A stretch of DNA of 46,618 nucleotides from a virus: IMG/VR virus record IMGVR_UViG_3300015360_000070, positions 1 to 46,618 of that record, one strand, 5' to 3'. Positions 14,629 through 23,621 of this stretch are shown piece after piece. Each line of letters opens with the position of its first letter. Within the stretch, counting starts at the first letter, position 1. The translations under genes and the position numbers were made by a program. Below the pieces are notes generated by a model. It made no database searches and had not been told where the DNA came from. It saw nothing but the letters and a program-made list of their open reading frames with translations.

Positions 14629-14865
14629 ATGTCAAGGAGTATTAAAAGAATAAATAAGACTAAAGTGCGGGGGCGGCTAAAGGGCGTTTATTGGGCTCTG
14701 ATCCGTTCCCGTCAGAAGGAGGATTTAAGGGAAGGTAAGGACATTACAAGCCCTATGACAATTGTCAACGATTGTGATTATACTGATTATGTTTCTAATT
14801 GCGAAAGAACGAACGATTGTCCGTGTATGCGGATGTTTGGACGTAAAAGGTGTTTAAACAAGTAA
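14629..14865 (+). CDS. Hypothetical basic protein with Cys cluster (78 aa)
   Basis: The N-terminal half is very basic (SRSIKRINKTKVRGRLKG). The C-terminal half has C-D-Y, N-C-E, D-C-P-C-M and R-C-L, five cysteines in about 30 residues that could bind zinc. I do not recognise the family. It lies 16 nt after the membrane protein gene and 18 nt before the CDGSH gene, so the three are probably co-transcribed. Confidence 0.65.
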   Translation: MSRSIKRINKTKVRGRLKGVYWALIRSRQKEDLREGKDITSPMTIVNDCDYTDYVSNCERTNDCPCMRMFGRKRCLNK

Positions 14866-14883
14866 GTAAATAAATAAAAACAA

Positions 14884-15090
14884 GTGAGCAAGGTAACAGT
14901 ATACACGGGAGGACCTGCTGTAATAGAGGACACTCCTTGCTGGGATGGGCAGGATAGTGGCCCAAGAATTCACTTGTACAGGGAGGACGGAAGCTATGAG
15001 CTGCATTCAGTTCTTGCAATTTGCATATGCGGTAAATCAAAATCAAAGCCATTTTGCGACGGCAGCCATAAGCCGAAACCACTGATTTAA
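14884..15090 (+). CDS. CDGSH-type iron-sulfur protein
   Basis: A 68-aa protein with a single, complete CDGSH motif at residues 47-62: C47-x-C49-x2-S-x3-P-x-C58-D-G-S-H62. Three Cys and one His bind a [2Fe-2S] cluster in this family (mitoNEET and bacterial relatives). Members act in redox sensing or in cluster and electron transfer. There is no membrane anchor, so the protein is probably cytoplasmic. GTG start. It sits between a Cys-rich basic protein and a small membrane protein. CDGSH proteins are unusual cargo for a phage. A link to redox chemistry, such as disulfides of the Cys-rich tail proteins or ribonucleotide reduction, is speculation. Confidence 0.9.
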   Translation: MSKVTVYTGGPAVIEDTPCWDGQDSGPRIHLYREDGSYELHSVLAICICGKSKSKPFCDGSHKPKPLI

Positions 15091-15097
15091 ACATAAA

Positions 15098-15220
15098 ATG
15101 GCCTGTGTAATTTGTAGAAAGATAAGAATTAGATCGGTGTTAGATATATTTTTAGTGTTTCTAACCCTGATGTTGGTAGTCAAAGTAATAGTGTATTTAA
15201 TCCACTTGATAAACAGATAG
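15098..15220 (+). CDS. Very small membrane protein (40 aa)
   Basis: ATG 15098 to TAG 15218-15220. The N-terminus has a C-V-I-C pair and five basic residues. A single membrane helix of about 22 residues follows (DIFLVFLTLMLVVKVIVYLIHL). It ends 8 nt before the metalloprotease gene and 7 nt after the CDGSH gene, a spacing that supports a real gene. Cytoplasmic CxxC and basic residues suggest an N-in topology. Function unknown. Confidence 0.55.
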   Translation: MACVICRKIRIRSVLDIFLVFLTLMLVVKVIVYLIHLINR

Positions 15221-15228
15221 ACATATAA

Positions 15229-17100
15229 ATGAAAGAAGTAAGAAATATAGTAGTAGGAGTCAGTTTGTTGTTATTTTTAATATCTACATTCTTTTCCTGC
15301 GGACCCAAAGTAGAAAATTCAGTAAAGTTGTTTTCACTGAGCACCGAGGATGTTATATCTAAAGATGTAGACACCAGTCTGAATACGTTCACCGCCTTAC
15401 AGATAGATTTGGCGGTATTAAAGCAATTGTCAGTAGAAGAAGGTCGTCAGAGTTTAGAATTTGATATACCTTACGATGGCGAAGTGCTAACGTTGGAACT
15501 GAAAGCTCTGGAGTTATTTGCAGACGGATTCAAAGTTAACACCGACAAGGATAGCGAGGTTGCTTACACTCCAGGAACTTACTACAGTGGTAAGGTAAAA
15601 GGAGACAATAGTTCGTTGGTTAGTGTATCAATCTTTGACGGCGAGGTAAATGGTATTATATCCAGCGAAACTCTCGGAACTCTCAATTTGGGGGAAACCG
15701 CAGAGAATTCATACGTTATTTATTCTTCTGCTGAAGTGAAGTCCACAGAGACCGTGGCCTTCGAATGTGGCTCTTCGGATGATGGGCTGGCACCTCCAGA
15801 ATTAGATAAACTGCGAGATGAGGTTGCCAAGCAAGTTGGAACACAAGCCGCCGGCTGTGTTACTGTAGATTTCGAACTAACAAACGGAGTATATACAAAC
15901 TTTGGTTCAAACGCGACATCAGCGTCCAACTGGTTCACCTCCCTTTTCGCCGGGGTTAAAAGCATTTATCTTGCGGAAGGTATAGATATTAAAATAAAGA
16001 GTATATACATCTGGACAACTCCCGATGGTTACTCATCTAACGCATCATCGGCCTTAAACGAGTTAGTAAATAAAAGAAAAAACGACCCGGCGTTTACAGG
16101 TAACTTTGTACACTTAGTCCGCGGACAATCCAACAATCTAAGTGGAATTGCCTATGTCGGTGTTTTATGTATACCTCAGTATCGTTTTGGTTTTTCTGCT
16201 GTGCTTTACAACTATGCAGCATATCCGGCGTTTAGTTGGTCTACAATGGTTATAACCCACGAGCTGGGACATAACATGGGATCTCCTCATACGCACTCGT
16301 GCACCTGGCCTGGAGGGGCTATTGATAATTGCTACACTCAGGAGGGTAGCTGTGCCCCAGGACCTCAACTTGCACAGGGTAAGGGTACGATCATGAGTTA
16401 CTGTCACATGACATCTGTTGGTATTAATTTCGCAAATGGATTTGGACCACTTCCTGGGGATAAAATCAGACAGTACTACAATTCAGCTACGTGTCTAACA
16501 TCTTGCGTAACTACACCTCCCCCAACAGCAACGTGCTCTGACGGAATAAAGAATCAAAATGAGACTGGCATTGATTGTGGCGGTGTTTGTCCTCCGTGTC
16601 CAATTGTACCCCCAACTGCAGTTCCGGTGAGCCAAGGAAAGCCTTCATCACAGTCAAGTAGTTATTCTGGAAATCAATATCCATCCTCAAATGCGTTTGA
16701 CGGGGTAGTATCGCCAAACAATTTCAGTCACACCAATAGCGAATTAAAACCCTGGATAGAGGTAGACCTTGGAGGTGTATACAATATATCTACAATAGAG
16801 GTCACAAATAGATCATGCTCTGCATGTGGCATAAGGATTAAGAAGTTTCAAGTGTTGGTTGACAATGTTGCTGTGTATGAATACAATACGGCGGGTTTAA
16901 AAGACGCAGAGGTCTTAATATTAAAACTCGTAAACCCAGTCGCCAAGGGTCGTGTCGTAAGAATCCTTGTTGACAATGGCACGTCTCCCAATTATTTAAA
17001 TCTGGCGGAGATAAAAGTATTTGGCACTCCATCGACCGTAGTATGTAAGGACACAATCTACCGAGTATTGAGAGACAGTACAGGGAAGATCTGTAGATAA
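15229..17100 (+). CDS. Zinc metalloprotease lipoprotein with discoidin-like domain
   Basis: A 623-aa exported metzincin. The signal peptide ends in a lipobox (TFFSC, Cys24), so it should be anchored as a lipoprotein. The catalytic zinc motif HELGHNMGSPH (H344, E345, H348, H354) and a Met-turn (IMSYC, about M389) place it with reprolysin/M12-like metzincins. A linker with CSDGIKNQNETGIDCGG...C..C (about 431-452) is a module seen in secreted Bacteroidota proteins. The last 150 residues match an F5/8 type C (discoidin, carbohydrate-binding) domain (SNAFDG, WIEVDLGG, NRSCSACGIRI). It looks like a surface protease of host origin carried by the phage. Its stop overlaps the next start. Confidence 0.88.
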   Translation: MKEVRNIVVGVSLLLFLISTFFSCGPKVENSVKLFSLSTEDVISKDVDTSLNTFTALQIDLAVLKQLSVEEGRQSLEFDIPYDGEVLTLELKALELFADGFKVNTDKDSEVAYTPGTYYSGKVKGDNSSLVSVSIFDGEVNGIISSETLGTLNLGETAENSYVIYSSAEVKSTETVAFECGSSDDGLAPPELDKLRDEVAKQVGTQAAGCVTVDFELTNGVYTNFGSNATSASNWFTSLFAGVKSIYLAEGIDIKIKSIYIWTTPDGYSSNASSALNELVNKRKNDPAFTGNFVHLVRGQSNNLSGIAYVGVLCIPQYRFGFSAVLYNYAAYPAFSWSTMVITHELGHNMGSPHTHSCTWPGGAIDNCYTQEGSCAPGPQLAQGKGTIMSYCHMTSVGINFANGFGPLPGDKIRQYYNSATCLTSCVTTPPPTATCSDGIKNQNETGIDCGGVCPPCPIVPPTAVPVSQGKPSSQSSSYSGNQYPSSNAFDGVVSPNNFSHTNSELKPWIEVDLGGVYNISTIEVTNRSCSACGIRIKKFQVLVDNVAVYEYNTAGLKDAEVLILKLVNPVAKGRVVRILVDNGTSPNYLNLAEIKVFGTPSTVVCKDTIYRVLRDSTGKICR

Positions 17101-17420
17101 TGAACGCAGATATTGTCAAACAGACCTCGGAGTTACTTGTCAAACTCGAATCATCCGGATATATAGATCTCAAGGCTGCGTTTGTAACTAAAGATTGCTG
17201 CGGTGAAATGGGTATTATAGATTATAGTTGTTTTGAAAATACAATTGATGGAATTTCGCAGGAGCAGAACTTTCGAATCCAAGTAAAACCAGAACATATA
17301 GAGATCGCTAAGCTGGAATTCAAACACTCACTCTTAACCCACGCTAAGTTTAAAACAGCAGACAACGTAATAGAGACCTTAAATCATTTCGAAAAAATAG
17401 ATGCAGATTTCCACATTTAA
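17100..17420 (+). CDS. Hypothetical protein (106 aa)
   Basis: Unrecognised soluble alpha/beta protein. The ATG shares its first base with the TAA of the metalloprotease gene (TAATG), implying coupled translation. It contains a C-C pair (TKDCCGEMG) and a third Cys. With no export signal it is not obviously an extracellular partner of the protease; an immunity or regulatory protein is one option by position only. Confidence 0.65.
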   Translation: MNADIVKQTSELLVKLESSGYIDLKAAFVTKDCCGEMGIIDYSCFENTIDGISQEQNFRIQVKPEHIEIAKLEFKHSLLTHAKFKTADNVIETLNHFEKIDADFHI

Positions 17421-17437
17421 AACTTAATAATAATACA

Positions 17438-17752
17438 ATGACAAAGGGAGAGTTGGTAAGTTTATTGTCAGAATACGACAACGGTGTTCTAATTGTTGGA
17501 ACTGACGGATTGTCGTTTATTGATGATGATGGCGTAGAGTCATTTCTTGATCCAGGTTTGTGTATTGTTGATGAGAATGAAGAATTAACGTACCTCGGTG
17601 GTATTGACATCATTGAGGAGATAGATGAAAATGGAGAATTTGAATCATATTCCGAGTCTGGCTTGGACGATCTTGATTTCATGGACGACGATGAGTTAGA
17701 TGGCGACGATCTTCAGGATTGGCCGGCAGATGGGGACATTGATCACAATTAA
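17438..17752 (+). CDS. Very acidic hypothetical protein (104 aa)
   Basis: Dominated by Asp and Glu with few basic residues. The last third (LDDLDFMDDDELDGDDLQDWPADGDIDHN) is almost pure acidic. No domain is recognisable. Proteins of this kind in phages may mimic DNA or bind basic proteins, but nothing here shows that. It is the last gene before the tRNA-Asp. Confidence 0.6.
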   Translation: MTKGELVSLLSEYDNGVLIVGTDGLSFIDDDGVESFLDPGLCIVDENEELTYLGGIDIIEEIDENGEFESYSESGLDDLDFMDDDELDGDDLQDWPADGDIDHN

Positions 17753-17800
17753 TTAAACAACTCAATCTATATTAAAAATATAAAAACAACATTAGTATAC

Positions 17801-17951
17801 TCCGGTGTTGGAGAATTGGAAAATCCACCCACTTGTCTCGTGGGCGGTGAACAAGAAACAAACCAAGGATAGTCGGTTGACCAGCAAAGCTCTAAAACGT
17901 ATTTGTCCTGAAGCTAATCTCACCTTGCAGGTTCGATCCCTGCTGCCGGAG
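17801..17951 (+). tRNA. tRNA-Asp(GTC) with an ~82-nt variable region
   Basis: All arms of a tRNA-Asp are present. The acceptor TCCGGTG/TGCCGGA has two G-U pairs. The D arm is GGA...TCC, the anticodon arm CCCAC-TTGTCTC-GTGGG (anticodon GTC), and the T arm GCAGG-TTCGATC-CCTGC. G73 is the Asp identity base. The region between anticodon and T arms (17845-17926) is 82 nt instead of 4-5. It is closed by a perfect GGTGA (17846-17850)/TCACC (17920-17924) helix, with further internal pairings such as AGGAT/GTCCT. It could be an intron, a giant variable arm or an inactivated tRNA. CCA is not encoded. Confidence 0.7.
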
Positions 17952-18000
17952 CGATGGTTTGATGTTAGCAGCCTCATGTTTGTAAAAGTAAAGTAAGTTT

Positions 18001-18030
18001 AACCCAAGCCTTAAGCGACTTGGGTTTTTT
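18001..18030 (+). terminator. Rho-independent terminator before the capsid block
   Basis: AACCCAAG (18001-18008) pairs perfectly with CTTGGGTT (18019-18026) over a 10-nt loop and runs into TTTT. It isolates the tRNA-Asp and upstream accessory genes from the terminase-to-capsid operon, which starts at 18065. Confidence 0.88.
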
Positions 18031-18064
18031 GCTTTGACTAAACAAGATAGAAAGAAATAGATAG

Positions 18065-18610
18065 ATGCCAATAGTAGAATTAAAGAAACCAAATATAAAC
18101 CTCTGGGAAGAATACCCAGACTTGGACATTATTGAGGAATTTAAGAAGATTCGTTTGGCGGAAGGAGACGAGAAATCAAATAACATTCTAAAGGCCATAT
18201 ATTACATCTGGGATCCAAAAAGTGACAAGCGCGATTCTGGTTTCACCGAACAAGAACTCATAAAGGACATCAATAAAAATCTAATTGGCGAGAAGGCATT
18301 CAATTGGAAAACTAAAGACCGAGAAGCTTTAAAACAAGCTTGGTTTAAATACTGCATGACTAAGACCGACATGCTATTAAGAGATTATCAAGAACAAGTT
18401 GAGGGAATGAACGCCATGCACAGAGAATGGCCTTGGTCGCCTGAAAACGCAAAGGAAAAAGCGGCATCAATGTCTGCATATAAAACAGTATTTGCGGACT
18501 ATAAAGACATATTAAAAGATTTCAATAACGAGAAGTTAGAAAGAGAAGAAATGGAGGGAGGTTATCAACCCTCAATGAACGAATTAGAAGCAGATGTCGA
18601 AGGAGCCTAA
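18065..18610 (+). CDS. Putative small terminase subunit (181 aa)
   Basis: Charged, mainly helical protein directly upstream of the large terminase, whose start codon lies inside its last codons (17-nt overlap). Small terminase subunits recognise phage DNA and usually sit here, and size and charge fit. No helix-turn-helix is clear by eye. Alternating helices around KAAFNWKTKDREALKQAWFKY and MSAYKTVFADYKDILKDF could form the oligomerisation core. The assignment is mainly by position. Confidence 0.5.
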   Translation: MPIVELKKPNINLWEEYPDLDIIEEFKKIRLAEGDEKSNNILKAIYYIWDPKSDKRDSGFTEQELIKDINKNLIGEKAFNWKTKDREALKQAWFKYCMTKTDMLLRDYQEQVEGMNAMHREWPWSPENAKEKAASMSAYKTVFADYKDILKDFNNEKLEREEMEGGYQPSMNELEADVEGA

Positions 18611-20951
18611 ATTAGTATCACTATTTCCTTATCAAATCAAGGATGTAAACAATTTCTATTTTAGAAACCATCCAAAGAATTTACATCCCGATTCTCCCCA
18701 ATTCGTAAAATATTGGACTAATTTTAGAAAGCACTGCATCGAGGGTAGGTGGGTAAATGATAATGGTACTTGGGTTTACATGATGCCCAAAATGTTCACG
18801 TACATAAACTACGACAGAATTTCAATGGACGATAGTAGGAGGTTTGACCACCCAAGGCTTAGAGATAACGAGTGGATATTCTTTTCTTACTTTCTCGGAA
18901 TTGATGGTTTTAGCGGATTTGAGTTAGACGAGGAGTGTACGTGTCATGACTATATTCGCCGGATAGAGATGTCTTCCAATTCAAAGCTCACAGAGTTAGA
19001 TAGAGAAGATCTCGATGAGATAGAACTTGAGAATTTACCTAAATCTTGTATTAAAAAAGATGGTAACTATAAAAAATATGTTGATCCTTGGCACTATTTA
19101 ACTCACCACTATTTAATAGAACATCCAGCTAAAGGTCCATTAGGAAACGCACTATATGAGAACAGTAGACTTAACGGTGCGATCTTTACCTTTCGCGGTG
19201 CGGCGAAGAGTTACATTACATTTGTTGGTGATTTTCTCCACGAGTGGATGTTTAACGGAATAAAGTCAGAAAAGGACGTAAAGAGAATAAATGATAAACT
19301 CCTTTTTGGCATGGGAGCCTCCGATGGTAGATATATTACAAAATCCATTAAAAACGTTTCTACTTTTTATGATAGAATGCCGGGCCAGTATAGGTATAGC
19401 GACCCCAAGAAGCGTAAGTACATGGGTCCATTTTATAAAAGGGTTCAGGGTACATGGAAAACAGGAGAGGAGACATCGCACGTTGTAAAGTTTAAAAACG
19501 GTAGAAGTTTTATTGATTCCTCTACGCTGTATATAACGGTTTTAACAAAGGATAAAACTAAAATTGGTGCTGGAGATAGATTTAGAAGAATATACATAGA
19601 AGAGGGCGGTTTTCTTGCTGAAGCTTTAGAGGTTTGGGCGGCAAATAAAGATTCTATGATATCTGAAGGTAGAAAGGTTGGAAGTTCTATAATGACGGCC
19701 ACCGGTGGCGATCTAATAGCAGTTAAGCAGCCAGCAAAGATATTTAATAACCCAAAAGCTTACGATATATTTGGAATGCCAAACTATTGGAAAAACGCAA
19801 ATAAGAAGATTGGGCTATTTATTCCAGTCCATTATAAGGAGGCAAAATATAAGGATGCTAACGGCAATACAAAACTTGAGTTAGTCCATAAAATGCTTCT
19901 CGAAAAGAGGAGAAAGGATATATTAGAAATGGACAGTATTTCGTATGATGTCGATATCTCTTATAATCCAATGGAGCCTGATGAGATCTTGAGATCGAAT
20001 AGTGGAAGTTCATTACCAAAAAGAGAAGCACAAGATCAACTAAATAGATTAGATACTTTTGACATATTCAAGAAGAAAGCCCAAATCGGTAGCTTTAAAT
20101 ATAACCCCTTAGCACCAAGATCGGTAGAATGGCAGAAGGACATAGATGGGAGGCTTAGACCCATTCTTGACTATGGAGCAGAAGGAACTCCGGGTTTTAC
20201 TAAAGATGGAGCTTGGATAATATATGAACAACCTCCAGATTACATACCAGATGGACTTTACTGGGTTATATATGATCCGGCCAAGAAATCGGGAGACGGT
20301 GAGTCTTATCACTCTATATTGGTTTATAAATCCTTTTTCATCGGCGCAGAAAGAACCCTGTACGATACTATTATTGCCGAAATGATTTGTCGAAAAGAGA
20401 CACTTGATGATAACTACAACGAAGTTATAAAGGGAGCAAGGTATTTTAATGCCAAGATATTCCCTGAAATAAATGTTGCCGGCTTTGTAGAGTGGTGTAA
20501 GACCAATAAATTTTGGTATTTGCTGGAGGCCGATGCTTATCAAATCGAGCAGGAGATTTCGCCGAATGCAAAAAGAAGTTATTACCGAGTTGGCTGTGAC
20601 ATGAACAGTGAACGTAAAAAGCAATGGGCATTTAGAAGACTTAGAGACTGGCTTTTAGAGATAAAGGAGAATGATCCAATTACTGGAGTTCCAATGATTA
20701 AAACAATGGACTGGATGTTCAGTAAAAGAATTCTAAATGAAATAACTGCATATGAAGGAGGGGTGAATGTGGATCACATATCCAGTTTATTAGTTCTAAT
20801 GGTTCTATTAGGAAAGATACAAGGCTGGGATAAACCCGAAATAAAAGACGAACATGATGTTGGAGATGAGATTATAAAACAAGCACATCAACAATTAAAA
20901 AACGCAGAGAATGTAAAAACACCCCAAAGGTGCGCTTTTAACCAGTACTAA
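18594..20951 (+). CDS. terL: Terminase large subunit
   Basis: A 785-aa packaging ATPase/nuclease. Walker A-like FRGAAKS at 200-206 (K205), Walker B-like RIYIEEGGF with acidic residues at about 336-337, and an RNase H-fold nuclease start VIYDPAKKSGDG with D561. The N-terminal region (W-V-Y-M-M-P-K-M-F-T-Y-I-N) is typical of the long terminases of crAss-like and related phages. It translocates DNA into the prohead through the portal encoded 8 nt downstream and cuts the concatemer. The start at 18594 overlaps the small-terminase candidate; its C-terminus beyond about 750 is a Gln/Lys tail. Confidence 0.9.
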   Translation: MSKEPKLVSLFPYQIKDVNNFYFRNHPKNLHPDSPQFVKYWTNFRKHCIEGRWVNDNGTWVYMMPKMFTYINYDRISMDDSRRFDHPRLRDNEWIFFSYFLGIDGFSGFELDEECTCHDYIRRIEMSSNSKLTELDREDLDEIELENLPKSCIKKDGNYKKYVDPWHYLTHHYLIEHPAKGPLGNALYENSRLNGAIFTFRGAAKSYITFVGDFLHEWMFNGIKSEKDVKRINDKLLFGMGASDGRYITKSIKNVSTFYDRMPGQYRYSDPKKRKYMGPFYKRVQGTWKTGEETSHVVKFKNGRSFIDSSTLYITVLTKDKTKIGAGDRFRRIYIEEGGFLAEALEVWAANKDSMISEGRKVGSSIMTATGGDLIAVKQPAKIFNNPKAYDIFGMPNYWKNANKKIGLFIPVHYKEAKYKDANGNTKLELVHKMLLEKRRKDILEMDSISYDVDISYNPMEPDEILRSNSGSSLPKREAQDQLNRLDTFDIFKKKAQIGSFKYNPLAPRSVEWQKDIDGRLRPILDYGAEGTPGFTKDGAWIIYEQPPDYIPDGLYWVIYDPAKKSGDGESYHSILVYKSFFIGAERTLYDTIIAEMICRKETLDDNYNEVIKGARYFNAKIFPEINVAGFVEWCKTNKFWYLLEADAYQIEQEISPNAKRSYYRVGCDMNSERKKQWAFRRLRDWLLEIKENDPITGVPMIKTMDWMFSKRILNEITAYEGGVNVDHISSLLVLMVLLGKIQGWDKPEIKDEHDVGDEIIKQAHQQLKNAENVKTPQRCAFNQY

Positions 20952-20959
20952 TTTAAAAC

Positions 20960-23527
20960 ATGAAATCGACCAATAATATTAATCCAATTATAGATAACCG
21001 GCAGGATATAAAGAGAAGGGTCTCCTATAAGAAAAAGATTGCAAGCGATTTCCGCCGCCAGAAGGACATTTTGGATCTCTACTCAGACTACTGGTTAGAC
21101 TCAAGTCATGGCGAAGAAATAGAGAAGTATAAAATAAACTACGATCTCTTCAACGGTCGATTAGATGTTAAGTTATATGATGAACCCCTGTGCATCGTCA
21201 TTGACAAAGAAAAAGTAAGGTTGGATGATTTAACAATAACCCATTACCCCCTACTATCTTCATATTCCCACGTAATTCTCGGAGAGCAAATCCAAAGACC
21301 GTTTAAGCCGGTTGCTAAGGATACAGGGGAATTTTCGCAAACATTAAGGAATAAGAAGTTTAATGAACTCCTAAGAGAGTTAATAAATAACGACATAATA
21401 AACCCAATTGTTGATGAGGTAAATAACGCGTTTATAAACCTTCAAGGCTCTCAAATGTCACAAGAGCAGGTAGCTCAAATTCAAAAGGAGATCGACAATC
21501 GCATTAAGTCCAAGACTCCGGAGGAAGTAATTGATTTCATGGCCAATGATTTTAGGACTCCTACGCAACGCCAAGCCCAGCAACTTCTTAATCATTTTGT
21601 AGAACACGCCCACTTAAAGGCCGTAGATAACGATGGATTTAAACACGCACTGCCCACTGGGGTAGAGTGTTACTTTGTTGGAGATCGACATGAGGAGCCT
21701 ATAATGGAGCTATGCAATCCAATGGGTTTGAGATTTGGCGGTTCAAAGAACAGCGAGTGGATACAAGACGGGGCGTGGGTGGCATATGAGCAGTGGATTA
21801 CTGTAGAAGAAGCACTTCAAAAACATGCAGAGGCTCTGGCGGGTTTGTCAGATAAGCAACTTGCCGGACTGATAGATCCAATCGGAGTTAAATCTAATGG
21901 TGGAGCCAGCAACCCTCATAACGACCATGTGCAGCGTACAATGATGATTGATTTATCAGAAGAAGGCTCGGCATTGGCAGAAAAGTACAAAGATGTTAAT
22001 TACAAGACCAAAAGAGGACAAAATCAAATATCCCAGCTATACTCGGATGTAATAAAGAAATACGGACTGACATACGGTCATAACTGGGCTGACTATGGGG
22101 TTCGAGAAGTTCACGTGTGTTGGAGAGATCAGAGGTTGATGAAGCGAGTAACTCGTTTAGTTGACGGTGAAGAAAAGCGTTTTTGGTTTGACGAACACTA
22201 CGAAGAAAAGCCAGAGGATATAAAAGTTATAGAAATCTGGGTAGATGAAATCTGGGAAGGTACAAAGATCGGCACTTCTATTGCAGATGCGCTGTATTTA
22301 AATATCCGACCTGTTCCGGGACAATTCTCATCAAAATACAACCCCTTCGGAACAAAACTTCCATACTACGGTAAGAAATACAATACTCACATGGGAAACT
22401 CCAAGAACATTGCTTGGATGGACCCCGGCAAACCTTGGCAGAAAGAATATGATGTAACAATGGCTCAGATAAAACATGAGCTGAAGACCGACATGGGCAA
22501 GATGTTTCTCATGTATTTAGAAATGAAACCCGAAGGATGGGACTATAAGCAGTGGCTGAATACTGGAAAGAACACTAAATTATTATTCTCTACTTTAAAA
22601 CGTCATGGCGGCATAATCGACCCCAACATGCTACGTCCTGTGGATTTGAGTAAAGCTTCAGACATCGCCAGCAAGCTCCAGTTCTTAGAATATTGCCGAG
22701 CAAATATGGTCCAGTCCCTAAACCTAAATGATGCCAGAATTGGCGCAATAGGAGAATATTCTACAAATCAAAACGTACAGCAGTCTCAAATAGCATCATA
22801 TAATCAAACAGAGTCTTACTTTGAGACACACCGCCAGATCGTAGAGAGAGCATTAAATGCCTTTATGAATCGAGCGAAAATGCTGTATAAGACCAATAAC
22901 AAGCGGTTCTTCATATTGGACGATGTTACTCGAACTGAGTTAGAGATCTCTCCAGACTTCTGGTACGAGGAGTCAGCCATAGAGTTCTCGACATCTTCTG
23001 ATGAGGTAAATAAGGTGAGGGAGCTTAAGATGCAGACCCAACCACTCATACAAAACGGAATGTCTTTTGAGGGTGTCTTGGCCTTGGCTTTGGCAGATAC
23101 AACTTCAGATATAATAGATATTATGAAGAAAGAGTCTAAGCGAATGGAGAATATTCGTCAGGAGCAAATGCAAATTCAACAACAACAGTTCCAGGCCCAA
23201 ATGCAAAGCCAACAACAACAAGCTGATGCCGATAGGCAGATGAACGCTCAACTGAAATCTGCTGAGTTACAGCAAAAGGATTTGGCGAGTCAAAGAGGAT
23301 CCTTGATGTTCCAAAAACAGGCCGATGCGGACGCAGACGGACAATCGGACATGTTGGAAAAAGCTGAAATGGAGTTGACTATAAAGAAACTCATCGAGGA
23401 CCGTAAGGCCGACCTCAAGCTGCTTGAAATCCAAACAAACGCAGGACTCAAGAACAAGGACATTGACACTAAAAAGCAAATTGCCAAAGAAAAGCCGGTA
23501 AAACCCGCAACAACCTCAAAAAAGTAA
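20960..23527 (+). CDS. Portal protein
   Basis: An 855-aa protein immediately after the terminase. Its length and Gln-rich helical C-terminus (about 715-855: QMQIQQQQFQAQMQSQQQQA, followed by charged helices) are typical of crAss-like portals. The portal forms the dodecameric ring through which DNA enters and leaves and to which the tail attaches. The central region holds mixed alpha/beta stem and wing elements (FLEYCRANMVQSLNLNDARIG resembles the stem helix). The assignment is based on position, size and composition; sequence motifs for portals are weak. Confidence 0.8.
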   Translation: MKSTNNINPIIDNRQDIKRRVSYKKKIASDFRRQKDILDLYSDYWLDSSHGEEIEKYKINYDLFNGRLDVKLYDEPLCIVIDKEKVRLDDLTITHYPLLSSYSHVILGEQIQRPFKPVAKDTGEFSQTLRNKKFNELLRELINNDIINPIVDEVNNAFINLQGSQMSQEQVAQIQKEIDNRIKSKTPEEVIDFMANDFRTPTQRQAQQLLNHFVEHAHLKAVDNDGFKHALPTGVECYFVGDRHEEPIMELCNPMGLRFGGSKNSEWIQDGAWVAYEQWITVEEALQKHAEALAGLSDKQLAGLIDPIGVKSNGGASNPHNDHVQRTMMIDLSEEGSALAEKYKDVNYKTKRGQNQISQLYSDVIKKYGLTYGHNWADYGVREVHVCWRDQRLMKRVTRLVDGEEKRFWFDEHYEEKPEDIKVIEIWVDEIWEGTKIGTSIADALYLNIRPVPGQFSSKYNPFGTKLPYYGKKYNTHMGNSKNIAWMDPGKPWQKEYDVTMAQIKHELKTDMGKMFLMYLEMKPEGWDYKQWLNTGKNTKLLFSTLKRHGGIIDPNMLRPVDLSKASDIASKLQFLEYCRANMVQSLNLNDARIGAIGEYSTNQNVQQSQIASYNQTESYFETHRQIVERALNAFMNRAKMLYKTNNKRFFILDDVTRTELEISPDFWYEESAIEFSTSSDEVNKVRELKMQTQPLIQNGMSFEGVLALALADTTSDIIDIMKKESKRMENIRQEQMQIQQQQFQAQMQSQQQQADADRQMNAQLKSAELQQKDLASQRGSLMFQKQADADADGQSDMLEKAEMELTIKKLIEDRKADLKLLEIQTNAGLKNKDIDTKKQIAKEKPVKPATTSKK

Positions 23528-23621
23528 TAATATAATTTTAAGATAGTTGACCACTATTCAAATATAGTTCCATTTATATTTTTAATTTCGTTAATAAATA
23601 ATTAAATTTACACCTGTAATA

